NCBI GenBank assembly: GCA_002436085.1
Contig: DIXT01000031.1
Coordinates: 1 to 36,048 of the forward strand
DNA length: 36,048 nucleotides
Direction of reading: 5' to 3'
Origin: Anaerolineaceae bacterium UBA6073
GTDB lineage: Bacteria; Chloroflexota; Anaerolineae; Anaerolineales; Anaerolineaceae
Position numbers and translations under genes: made by a program. Below, in pieces: positions 29,244-36,048 of the stretch (its first letter is position 1; every line of letters begins with the position of its first letter). The notes below the pieces were generated by a model. It searched no databases. It was not told where the DNA came from and saw nothing but the letters and a program-made list of their open reading frames with translations.

Positions 29244-30828
29244 GCGGGTGCTGCTCGAAAACGGCTATTTTTATCAGGGCGGGGGCGGCCAAACAATCCT
29301 GCAATCCGCGCTGGTAACGGACGGCGTTATCCGCGCGCTTGCCTCACCGGAGGAATTTAACGCCAGTCTGCGCCGTTCCTGCAAGCAGATCGACCTGCAG
29401 GGGCAGATTGTATGGCCGGGTTTGGTCGATTCTCACCTTCATCTGGCGTTTCTGGCGGATCAACTATCGTCTGTGGACTGCGAGACAGACTCGTTGGCGG
29501 AGTGCCTGACGCGCGTAAACGCGAAAATCCGCACCCTTGGCAAGCAGGATTGGATCATCGGTTATGGTTGGAACCAGAACGCGTGGGAACCAGCACGCTA
29601 CGGTACAGCCGCCGAATTGGAGCAAGTCAGCGCCGGGCATCCTGCGGTTTTATACGCCAAATCCCTGCATGCTTCCTGGGCGAATGAGACCGCGCTGCGC
29701 GCGGCTGGCATCAATGAGGGCACACCCGACCCAGACGGCGGCAGAATCCTCAGGGATGAAAATGGGAAACCCAGCGGCATCCTGCTGGAAAACGCCATGC
29801 AGATGGTTGATAGCATTGTTCCGGCGTTGGAAGGCAAACGCCTGGAAGACTTGCTCAAAAACGCCCAGGCGCTCCTGCTCTCCTACGGCATCACCAGCGT
29901 GCACGATTTTGACCGGGAAGCTTGCTATAAAGCTTTGTTAGCTCTGGATGCGGCGGACGAACTTTTCCTGCGCGTGCGCAAAAACCTGCACGGCGAACGT
30001 CTGCCGGATATTGCAGCAGAAGGTTTGCGCAGCGGCAGCGGCACAGAACACCTGTTCCTGGGTTCCCTCAAATACTTCGCGGACGGCGCTTTGGGCCCCC
30101 AGACCGCGGCGATGCTTTCCCCTTACGAAAACTCGGCCAGCACCGGGATCCTGCTGATGGATGATGAGGAAGTTTTCGCGCAGGGGCTGCGGGCCGCCGC
30201 ACTGGGCTGGCCGCTGGCTATCCACGCGATCGGGGATCTGGCTGTACGTACTGTTCTGGACGGCTACGCGCGTTTGCGCGCCTGGGAGCGGGAAAACTTC
30301 CACCCGCACCTGCCCCACCGTATCGAGCATGTCCAACTCATCACGCCGGAGGACCAGGCGCGTCTGAAAACTTTGGATGTGATTGCATCCATGCAGCCTA
30401 TACATGCCACTTCGGATATGTTTACTGCTGACCATTACTGGGGCAGCCGCTCGGCGAACGCTTACGCTTTCAATTCCCTGCTGCGGCAGGGTACGCAGCT
30501 CATTTTCGGATCCGACGCGCCGGTCGAATCTGCCAACCCCTTCCTGGGCCTACACGCCGCACTGACCCGCCGGCGCGTTAGCGGTGAGCCGGGCGCGGAG
30601 GGCTGGTACCCGGAACAGCGCATCTCGCTTACCCAGGCACTGGAAGCCTACACCATCAGCCCGGCGCGCTCCTGTGGGCTCGGGGATAGTCTCGGACGCA
30701 TCGCCGTGGGTTACCGGGCGGACCTAATTGTGCTCCCCCGAAATCCATTCCAAATGGATCCACACGACTTGTGTCAGTTAGCTCCGGATATGACCTTGAT
30801 AGACGGCAGGGTGGTTTTCCAGCGCTAA
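29236..30828 (+). CDS. Amidohydrolase family 3 protein (YtcJ-like)
   Basis: Metal-dependent hydrolase of 530 residues, TIM-barrel amidohydrolase 3 type. It has DSHLHL with metal ligands His67 and His69, LAIHAIGDLAV, the metal ligand His of RIEHVQ, and GSDAPV near the C-terminus. Family members cleave amides, carbamates or related bonds in small molecules; the substrate is unknown. It overlaps parB by eight bases and closes the PfkB-parA-parB operon; a cell-cycle role is not implied by this. It is 64 bases before the GNAT gene. Confidence 0.88.
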   Translation: MTERVLLENGYFYQGGGGQTILQSALVTDGVIRALASPEEFNASLRRSCKQIDLQGQIVWPGLVDSHLHLAFLADQLSSVDCETDSLAECLTRVNAKIRTLGKQDWIIGYGWNQNAWEPARYGTAAELEQVSAGHPAVLYAKSLHASWANETALRAAGINEGTPDPDGGRILRDENGKPSGILLENAMQMVDSIVPALEGKRLEDLLKNAQALLLSYGITSVHDFDREACYKALLALDAADELFLRVRKNLHGERLPDIAAEGLRSGSGTEHLFLGSLKYFADGALGPQTAAMLSPYENSASTGILLMDDEEVFAQGLRAAALGWPLAIHAIGDLAVRTVLDGYARLRAWERENFHPHLPHRIEHVQLITPEDQARLKTLDVIASMQPIHATSDMFTADHYWGSRSANAYAFNSLLRQGTQLIFGSDAPVESANPFLGLHAALTRRRVSGEPGAEGWYPEQRISLTQALEAYTISPARSCGLGDSLGRIAVGYRADLIVLPRNPFQMDPHDLCQLAPDMTLIDGRVVFQR

Positions 30829-30892
30829 GCTGGTATCCTTGAAACAATTTTTTTAACGCCATGCACAGCTGCTGATTACCCAAAAACAAACG

Positions 30893-31744
30893 ATGGTCCC
30901 GCAGATTTTAAAAGCTTCCGCATACCCAAGAGCCGCGCTGGTGTCTTTTCTAAACTCCGCGCCGCTTTCCTTTTCCAATCTGGATTGGATTTCGATTAAT
31001 GAGCGCCTGGAGGGCCAATATTGCTACGTCTTTATCGAAGAAGACAGAGTCAAAGCCTTAGTTTCCTGTGAACCTGAGAACCAAAGCGCTGCCTGGCTGC
31101 GTCTTTTCTATAGTCAATCCGATGGAAAGCATGCCTCGTATTTTCAAAGCCTGATGGATCGCGCGCTTGCTGACCTGAACGCGGTCGGTGTGCAAGCGCT
31201 TTACGCGCTTTCTTTTAAGCCGTGGCAAGAAAAGCTGCTTTCCGATCGCGCGTTTACTCCGTTTACTCAAATCATTACCCTTAGCGGACCCTCCAGGATG
31301 GACCTGAGCCCGGAACCCCGCCCGGGACAAAGCATCCGCCCGATGAGCACGGAAGACTTGCAGGAAATTGAAGCGCTAGACCATGCGTCATTCAGCCCGC
31401 CCTGGCAGTTAAACGCAAACGCGCTGCGGGCTGCCTATCGGGCCTGTTCCTACAGTACCGCAGCCATTGTGGACGGCAGAATCATTGCGTATCAGATGAC
31501 CGCGTCAAGCTTTGATGCCTCACACCTGGCGCGCCTGGCGGTGAGCCCGGATGCACAACAACACGGTGTGGGATCAAGCCTGGTGTTGGATTCTCTCCGG
31601 GAAGCTGCGGCCCGCGGCAGCACAGAAATGACCGTGAATACCCAGATAGACAACGCGGAATCCTTGAGACTTTACACGCGCCTGGGCTTTCGCCAGGAAG
31701 GGAAGCTGATCCCGGTGTTTCAAAAGGCTGTCACTGAGGCATAG
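30893..31744 (+). CDS. GNAT acetyltransferase with N-terminal GNAT-like region
   Basis: Protein of 283 residues. Residues 147-283 form a standard GNAT domain with motif A LAVSPDAQQHGVGSSLV (215-231), which binds acetyl-CoA, and a C-terminal YTRLGFRQEGKL typical of RimI-like enzymes. Residues 1-130 may be a degenerate second GNAT fold (VFIEEDRVKALVSCE, LRLFYSQSDGKHASYFQSL). Its substrate, protein or small molecule, is not predictable. No clear promoter is visible; it may be read from the operon upstream. Confidence 0.83.
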   Translation: MVPQILKASAYPRAALVSFLNSAPLSFSNLDWISINERLEGQYCYVFIEEDRVKALVSCEPENQSAAWLRLFYSQSDGKHASYFQSLMDRALADLNAVGVQALYALSFKPWQEKLLSDRAFTPFTQIITLSGPSRMDLSPEPRPGQSIRPMSTEDLQEIEALDHASFSPPWQLNANALRAAYRACSYSTAAIVDGRIIAYQMTASSFDASHLARLAVSPDAQQHGVGSSLVLDSLREAAARGSTEMTVNTQIDNAESLRLYTRLGFRQEGKLIPVFQKAVTEA

Positions 31745-31755
31745 AAACCGCCTGC

Positions 31756-31784
31756 TTTACAATTCCTTACGCCTGTGGCAAAAT
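31756..31784 (+). promoter_or_regulatory. Promoter of the DsbA-like gene
   Basis: TTTACA (31756-31761), a 17-base spacer and CAAAAT (31779-31784) with an extending TG (31776-31777). The ATG is at 31814. Confidence 0.55.
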
Positions 31785-31813
31785 CGTTTCTATTCTTTTA
31801 GAGGAGTTAATTA

Positions 31814-32479
31814 ATGTCCGGACCACAATCACAAAGAGAAAAACTGCGCGAAAAGCGCACTCAAGCTGCCAAAAAGAAAACCGTCATGCTCGTAATTGTG
31901 CTTAGTGCGGTCGCGCTGGCTATCTTCCTGCTGGTAATGCTGCCAAAATGGTCGCAGGATAAAAGCCAATTGTATCTGCAGAACGGTTTCTCCATCGGCG
32001 ACCCTAACGCGCCGGTGAAGGTTGAGGAATTTTCAGACTTCCGCTGCAGCCACTGCCAAAACTTCGCGCTGAACTATGAAGCGGACTTCATCAAAAAATA
32101 TGTGGACACCGGACAGGTGTACTTCACTTTTCACAACTACGCTTTCCTCGCGGATGATTCGCGCGCTGCTGCCGAGGCCACTTACTGCGCCGCTGACCAA
32201 AACGCTATGTGGCAGTACAAGAAACTCCTGTTCACCTACTCGACCTATTCCGGCGCGTTCGCGGAGAACAATCTGATTGACTATGCCAAACAGCTGGATC
32301 TGGACACAGAAAAGTTCAGCGCGTGTCTGCAATCTGACGCGAACCTTGCCAAACTCGACGAAATCATGAGTTACGCCAACTCGCTTGGGATTGATTCGAC
32401 CCCGCAGTTCTCGGTCAACGGGACCATCGTTTACATGAACACGCTGGACGAGACGGTGGACGCCGCACTACTAAGATAG
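31814..32479 (+). CDS. Membrane-anchored DsbA-family thiol oxidoreductase
   Basis: Extracytoplasmic thioredoxin-fold protein of 221 residues, likely forming or shuffling disulfides in exported proteins. It has a Lys/Arg-rich N-terminus, one membrane helix (about 23-43), then a DsbA-like domain with Cys78-Ser-His-Cys81 (FRCSHC) and a cis-proline loop STPQF (Pro197). Length and the GDPNAPVKVEEFSDFRC opening fit the BdbD/thioredoxin_4 group. GAGGAG lies before the ATG. It has a promoter upstream and a terminator downstream, so it is monocistronic. No DsbB or VKOR partner is adjacent. Confidence 0.9.
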   Translation: MSGPQSQREKLREKRTQAAKKKTVMLVIVLSAVALAIFLLVMLPKWSQDKSQLYLQNGFSIGDPNAPVKVEEFSDFRCSHCQNFALNYEADFIKKYVDTGQVYFTFHNYAFLADDSRAAAEATYCAADQNAMWQYKKLLFTYSTYSGAFAENNLIDYAKQLDLDTEKFSACLQSDANLAKLDEIMSYANSLGIDSTPQFSVNGTIVYMNTLDETVDAALLR

Positions 32480-32499
32480 TTTTATACGTGAACAAATGA

Positions 32500-32532
32500 C
32501 GCCTGGAAGGAATTCTTCCAGGCGTTTTGTTA
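32500..32532 (+). terminator. Rho-independent terminator after the DsbA-like gene
   Basis: A 10-bp stem (CGCCTGGAAG 32500-32509, CTTCCAGGCG 32515-32524) with a five-base loop, followed by TTTTGTTATT. It lies between two convergent genes. Confidence 0.88.
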
Positions 32533-32556
32533 TTTGTTAGGACTGAAAAGCAAGGC

Positions 32557-33276
32557 TCAGTAAGCGATGCCCAGCGCGTTTAATCCCAGAATAATCAGGA
32601 CGGCGAATACCAGCGCGGGAAGAAAGCTGCCCGTGCGTATTTTCTTAATTTCAAGCAGGTTGCTGATCGCGATGCCCGTCAGGACAACCCCGCCGACTGC
32701 GCTCATCTCAGCCACAACCGAAGCATCAAAACCCTGCCCCAGTGCCCGCGCGAGCAAACTGATGCCGCCCTGATAGACCAGCACAGGCAAAGCGGAAAAG
32801 AGCACGCCCGCGCCGAGCGAGGACGCGAAAGCCACGGAGGTAAGACCGTCCAATAGGGATTTAATTGCCAGCATCTGGTAATTCCCGCTTAATCCATCTT
32901 GAATAGAACCTAAAATCGCCATCGGTCCGATGCAAAACATGAGAGACGCGCTAACAAATCCGACAATAAAACGCTGCGCATCCGCGCTTCCGGAGCTCTC
33001 CGCGGGGCTGAACTTTGCTTGCAGAATTGCGCCCAGGTTTTCAAGGCGCTCCTCAAGCTTCAGCCACTCCCCCACCATCGTGCCAAGGATCAGCGCGCCC
33101 AACGGGATGAGCATGTTCTGGGTTTCGGTGAAGAGATACACGCCATACGCCAGGGTAAATAATCCCATTCCGGAGACAATGGTTTGACGAAATTTCAGTG
33201 GAATTTTGTGCCCAACAGTAAGCCCGATAAAGCCGCCAATAAGAATTGCGGCCACATTGATGAAGGTTCCAAGCAT
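32557..33276 (-). CDS. DUF554 family membrane protein (YqgA/YdfK-like)
   Basis: Integral membrane protein of 239 residues with about six helices. The N-terminal MLGTFINVAAILIGGFIGL and the FCIGPMAILGSIQDGLSGNY motif are typical of DUF554. The family is proposed as a transporter in some species but has no settled role. It follows the adenosyltransferase-like gene by 18 bases and is the last gene of the minus-strand unit with the binding protein. Confidence 0.88.
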   Translation of the reverse strand: MLGTFINVAAILIGGFIGLTVGHKIPLKFRQTIVSGMGLFTLAYGVYLFTETQNMLIPLGALILGTMVGEWLKLEERLENLGAILQAKFSPAESSGSADAQRFIVGFVSASLMFCIGPMAILGSIQDGLSGNYQMLAIKSLLDGLTSVAFASSLGAGVLFSALPVLVYQGGISLLARALGQGFDASVVAEMSAVGGVVLTGIAISNLLEIKKIRTGSFLPALVFAVLIILGLNALGIAY

Positions 33277-33294
33277 TTCCGCGCCTCACTCCGC

Positions 33295-33822
33295 TTAAAT
33301 AGATCTTTCTTCGTTGCTTTGCGCGGTAAGCAGCAAAAATACCAGCGAAGAAAGGCGGTTCAGATAGGTCAGCGCGTCGTCTGGTACTTCATCCCCAAAG
33401 CTCGACTGTGCCAGTTCAACTGTTTCACGTTCCGCCCGGCGTACCACAGCCCGCGCCAGGTCTAGCGCGCCTTCCGCGGGAGTCTGTCCCGGATGGAGGA
33501 ACTTACCCGGCTGCTCAACGCTTTGTTCCAGCTCTGTCAGAAAAGCTTCCAACCATGCAAGCGCTTGTGCCAGATTTTCGTGGTAGTCCGTCTGCTTCCA
33601 GCCCGCCAGACCCGCCATTACGAGCGCCAGATGCTCCTGGCAGGTGCCAAGCGCGGCTTTTTCCGGCTCGCCGGAAAGAAAAGCCTTTGCCAGGCTCAGG
33701 CTGGCGCTGGCTTCGTCAATTGCCCCAATCGCGCGCAGGCGCGGATCCGCTTTGGAGACGTTTTCCTCGTGGATCAGACTTGTGTAGCCTGGTTTGCGCG
33801 CAAGCGGCCGACGGGAGGGCAT
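33295..33822 (-). CDS. PduO-type cob(I)alamin adenosyltransferase-like protein, divergent
   Basis: Five-helix-bundle protein of 175 residues in the PduO-type corrinoid adenosyltransferase family, which transfers adenosyl from ATP to cob(I)alamin. It keeps RRAER (128-132), YLNRLSSLVF (152-161) and an IDE helix (35-37). The usual N-terminal ATP-binding motif TGDxGxT is degenerate (ARKPGYTSL, 8-16), with the Gly-Asp pair missing. ATP binding and activity are therefore uncertain. It lies two bases after the binding-protein stop. Confidence 0.72.
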   Translation of the reverse strand: MPSRRPLARKPGYTSLIHEENVSKADPRLRAIGAIDEASASLSLAKAFLSGEPEKAALGTCQEHLALVMAGLAGWKQTDYHENLAQALAWLEAFLTELEQSVEQPGKFLHPGQTPAEGALDLARAVVRRAERETVELAQSSFGDEVPDDALTYLNRLSSLVFLLLTAQSNEERSI

Positions 33823-33824
33823 AA

Positions 33825-35495
33825 TTAGCGACCTTCTGCAGCGCTTGAGGCAAGCATAAACCAGGTATTGATGTTATTCAGCCTGTCGCTGGCTTCGTAG
33901 ATAGGCCCGATGGTGACGTCAAGAATAGTGTTCCGGATGGCGTAGTTGTAAACCGGGTAAAAAAGCGGCAGGGAGGGCAATTGGTCGTGGAATAGTATCT
34001 GGAAGTTGCGGTAGAGCTTTGCCCTCAGGGTGTAGTCATTCATGACGCGCGCCTGCTCGAGGTATTCGCTGGCGGAACGGTTGCTCCACTGGGAATAGTT
34101 CTGCCCGCTCTGCGCCTGGGACTGTGCCCAGAAGGGATAGGGGTCGGGGTCCGGCGTACCGGAGAGGTCAATCTCCACCAGCGCCGCGTCATAATCGCGC
34201 GCGTCGAGCTTTGCAACCACCTCATTGTATGGTAATGAAAGCACATCAACTGCCACGCCTACTGATTCCCAGCCTTGTTTGATGTAGTCCGCAATCTGTG
34301 TGTGAAGTTCGTCGTCCGGGGTGAGAAGGACCAGACGTATTTCCACGCCTTCGGGTGTAGCAAGCTCGCCCGTTTCGGCGCGCGTGATGCCTAAAGCGGC
34401 GATTTTTTGCGCTGCCAGGTCCGGGTCAAAGGGATAGCTGCCCTGGTCAGCATAATAAGCCCAGCTCCCCGGCAGAATAGGCCCGTGCGCCAGGACTCCC
34501 TGACCGAGCATGACCTTATCCAGAATCATCTGCCGGTTTATCGCCAACATGAGCGCCTGCCGGAATTCCGCATCCTGCAGAAAATCTTTGGCTGGGTTAT
34601 CGAGGTTTAGGAAAACCATGCTAAGGCGCGGTTCACGCGTGGAGAAAAGATTAAGCCCCGGCTCCGCCAGGACCTCCGGCAGAATATCATTGCTCACGCC
34701 AGCCAATCCATCCACCTCACTGCCTTGGTAAGCTGTCCAGGCGTCGCGCATGTTGGGGTAGTACTGAAAGACCACCTCATCGATATAAGGTCTGCCGGGA
34801 TAGTAGTTTTCGTTCGGCAGCAGGTCTACCCCGCTGATAACGCCGTCCTTAACCAGAAAACGGCTGAATTTGTATGGTCCGGTGCCCACTGGCGCGGTGT
34901 TGAACGGATGGTCAACCAACTCAGCCAGCGTCAGATTTCCCAGCAAGTGCGAGGGAAGCAGCGGCACGCTAAGATAGTCCAGGAACGGAGAGAAAGCTTC
35001 CGGGAGTGCAAACTCGACAAGCGTGTCGGAAAGCGCGGAGACTTGAATCTCAGACCAGAAAGCACGCAAATCTGCAGGGATGAGTTCGCTCTCTTCGCGC
35101 AGCAGCCCCATGGTATAGACCACATCCTCCGCCGTCACCGGCTGCCCGTCGTGCCAGTACGCGTTTGCGCGCATGCTGAAAGTAAAGCGAGTGCCGTCGC
35201 TGGAATAACTCCAGGTTTCCGCCAGGTCCGGTTGGGGCATGCCGCTTGAATCAAACCTGATTAACCCATTGAAGAGCAGGCGGTCAACGTCTTTATCCGC
35301 CTGGTTGTTCATATCCAGGATGGGATTAAAGCGTGAAAATTGCCCGACGAGTGCCTCGGTATAAATGCCGCCGGTCACAGGGCTTGGGGTGCTTTGGACC
35401 TCAGGGGAGCTGGAACTTTGCTGAAAAACCAGCAGCAGTCCCACGATTAATCCAGTCAACAAAATTATCAGCAGCTGCCAGCGAAATTTTCTCAT
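33825..35495 (-). CDS. Extracellular solute-binding protein, family 5 (oligopeptide type)
   Basis: Binding component of an ABC importer for peptides or similar ligands, 556 residues. It has an N-terminal hydrophobic signal or anchor (about 8-25), then the family-5 body with LAETWSYSSDGTRFTFSMR, WHDGQPVTAEDVVYT, and the ligand-domain NRQMILDKVMLGQG and PLPLFYPVYN-like region near the end. No lipobox Cys follows the signal, so it would be anchored by an uncleaved helix or released. The ATG at 35495 lies five bases beyond the T-run of the secG terminator, without an SD. No permeases are in the window; downstream are adenosyltransferase-like and DUF554 genes. Confidence 0.88.
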   Translation of the reverse strand: MRKFRWQLLIILLTGLIVGLLLVFQQSSSSPEVQSTPSPVTGGIYTEALVGQFSRFNPILDMNNQADKDVDRLLFNGLIRFDSSGMPQPDLAETWSYSSDGTRFTFSMRANAYWHDGQPVTAEDVVYTMGLLREESELIPADLRAFWSEIQVSALSDTLVEFALPEAFSPFLDYLSVPLLPSHLLGNLTLAELVDHPFNTAPVGTGPYKFSRFLVKDGVISGVDLLPNENYYPGRPYIDEVVFQYYPNMRDAWTAYQGSEVDGLAGVSNDILPEVLAEPGLNLFSTREPRLSMVFLNLDNPAKDFLQDAEFRQALMLAINRQMILDKVMLGQGVLAHGPILPGSWAYYADQGSYPFDPDLAAQKIAALGITRAETGELATPEGVEIRLVLLTPDDELHTQIADYIKQGWESVGVAVDVLSLPYNEVVAKLDARDYDAALVEIDLSGTPDPDPYPFWAQSQAQSGQNYSQWSNRSASEYLEQARVMNDYTLRAKLYRNFQILFHDQLPSLPLFYPVYNYAIRNTILDVTIGPIYEASDRLNNINTWFMLASSAAEGR

Positions 35496-35499
35496 AATT

Positions 35500-35533
35500 A
35501 AAAAAAGACAACCGCCAAGATTGGCGAGTCGTC
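35500..35533 (-). terminator. Terminator after secG
   Basis: An imperfect stem on the minus strand (35533-35507, core CGCCAA/TTGGCG at 35513-35526 with one bulge and one mismatch) followed by seven T's (35506-35500). It sits between secG and the binding-protein gene. Confidence 0.75.
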
Positions 35534-35585
35534 CTTAACCTCCGTGTGGAATTGTTGAAACGCCGTCAAACCGTTACTAATCGGG

Positions 35586-35810
35586 TTATCCGGAAATGAG
35601 CACACTGACCAATGCCAGAACAACAAAGAGGACTGCCAACCCAATCGTCACGAAGAAGAGCACTTTTTCAACGCCGCGCCTTTTGGTGTAAACGCCGCCG
35701 GAATCGCCGCCGGCAAGACTGCCGAGACCGATGCCTTTGCTCTGCAAGAGAATGCTTGCAACCAGGGCTACGGATGTGATCATGATCGCGATATTCAGAA
35801 AACTGTTCAA
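35586..35810 (-). CDS. secG: Preprotein translocase subunit SecG
   Basis: Small membrane subunit of the Sec translocon that assists SecA-driven export. From TTG 35810 it is 74 residues with two membrane helices (about 3-23 and 50-72) joined by a conserved loop LLQSKGIGLGSLAGGDSGG. The TTG is chosen because GGAGG lies five bases upstream and the result opens MNSFLNIAIMITSVALVASILLQ, as SecG does. An upstream TTG at 35825 would add five residues and include the RBS. It has a strong promoter upstream and a terminator downstream. Confidence 0.93.
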   Translation of the reverse strand: MNSFLNIAIMITSVALVASILLQSKGIGLGSLAGGDSGGVYTKRRGVEKVLFFVTIGLAVLFVVLALVSVLISG

Positions 35811-35836
35811 TTCTACCTCCAGCAATTAACAAAAAG

Positions 35837-35864
35837 ATTATACCTGAACCGATAAAAACGTCAA
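35837..35864 (-). promoter_or_regulatory. Promoter of secG
   Basis: TTGACG (35864-35859), a 16-base spacer and TATAAT (35842-35837) on the minus strand. A second TATAAT with an upstream TG lies at 35876-35871 and may be an additional promoter. Confidence 0.75.
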
Positions 35865-35987
35865 CTCGCTATTATAACAGAAGCAGGACCAAACCGAAAA
35901 TAAAAAGACGGAGGGTGTTGGAAAACATTGGTTAATCGATTACATCCAAATTTTTCAAAGTTAAGAATTTAAATCTGCCCTCACCCT

Positions 35988-36047
35988 TTCCCCTCACCAG
36001 CATCGTGCGGAAAGTTTTACGCTGAAACGAGACGCTGGGGAGGGGAA
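35988..36047. repeat. Inverted-repeat element at the window end
   Basis: TTCCCCTCACCAGC (35988-36001) and GCTGGGGAGGGGAA (36034-36047) pair at 13 of 14 positions around a 32-base centre. The centre begins ATCGTGCGGAAAG and ends AAACGAGAC, which extends the hairpin imperfectly. The region lies upstream of secG with no gene in it. It resembles a REP- or MITE-like unit; the element may continue past the window. Confidence 0.7.
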
Positions 36048-36048
36048 T

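Noticed and set aside
33421..33430. TGTTTCACGT, matching the first ten bases of the parS consensus
   Set aside because: Only the left half matches; the following bases do not form the palindrome, and it lies inside the adenosyltransferase-like gene.
35811..35825. Upstream TTG start for secG
   Set aside because: It would place the GGAGG ribosome-binding site inside the coding region; TTG 35810 has ideal spacing and a typical SecG N-terminus.

Overview
The window looks like a chromosomal segment from a bacterium of the phylum Chloroflexota, most likely class Anaerolineae. This is inferred from gene content (six-GAF PP2C phosphatase, ParB-like/universal stress fusion, SH3b surface protein, DUF2085 and TIGR01906 membrane proteins), moderate to high GC and densely packed short operons. 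No rRNA, phage, IS element or CRISPR array is visible. Taxonomy is inference, since no marker search was run.

Layout. 1-1.3 kb: a stand-alone MsmK/UgpC-type ABC ATPase with its own promoter and terminator. 1.4-3.7 kb (minus): a fused membrane/spermidine-synthase-like protein and a TIGR01906 membrane protein. 3.7-4.2 kb: a repeat-rich gene-free stretch. 4.2-10.7 kb (minus): a cell-shape operon mreB-mreC-mreD-PBP2-minC-rodA, with tRNA-Gln(CUG) and a strong terminator at its tail. 11.1-11.8 kb (+): a coiled-coil zinc-ribbon protein. 11.8-14.6 kb (minus): a DUF2085 fusion protein, pgeF, yggS and yggT, resembling the ylmD-ylmE-ylmG division-associated block but without sepF. 14.7-17.0 kb (minus): a Tat-exported L,D-transpeptidase, smpB and an SH3b membrane protein. 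17.0-18.6 kb (+): a double zinc-ribbon protein and a degV gene interrupted by an in-frame TAG. 18.7-20.5 kb: a small monooxygenase-fold protein, an RluA-type pseudouridine synthase and radC. 20.6-24.8 kb (+): an RsbW-like ATPase coupled to a 1273-residue six-GAF PP2C phosphatase. 24.8-26.5 kb (minus): a ParB/Srx-like domain fused to two universal stress domains. 26.7-30.8 kb (+): PfkB kinase, parA, parB and amidohydrolase. 30.9-32.5 kb (+): a GNAT protein and a membrane-anchored DsbA-like protein. 32.6-35.8 kb (minus): secG, an oligopeptide-type binding protein, a divergent PduO-like adenosyltransferase and a DUF554 protein. The window ends in an inverted-repeat element.

Themes. Much of the window serves the envelope and cell cycle: MreBCD/RodA/PBP2, MinC, L,D-transpeptidase, the ylm-like block, ParAB and SecG. 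A second theme is stress signalling: the GAF-PP2C/ATPase pair lies tail-to-tail with the stress fusion protein. Promoters often show a good -10, frequently with an upstream TG, and a weak -35. Several genes have a -10 hexamer only 6-8 bases before the start codon, which suggests leaderless mRNAs.

The least ordinary items are the ParB-like/USP fusion, the phosphatase/ATPase module without a visible STAS partner, the interrupted degV, the repeated -10/ATG spacing, the degenerate PduO-like protein and minC without minD.
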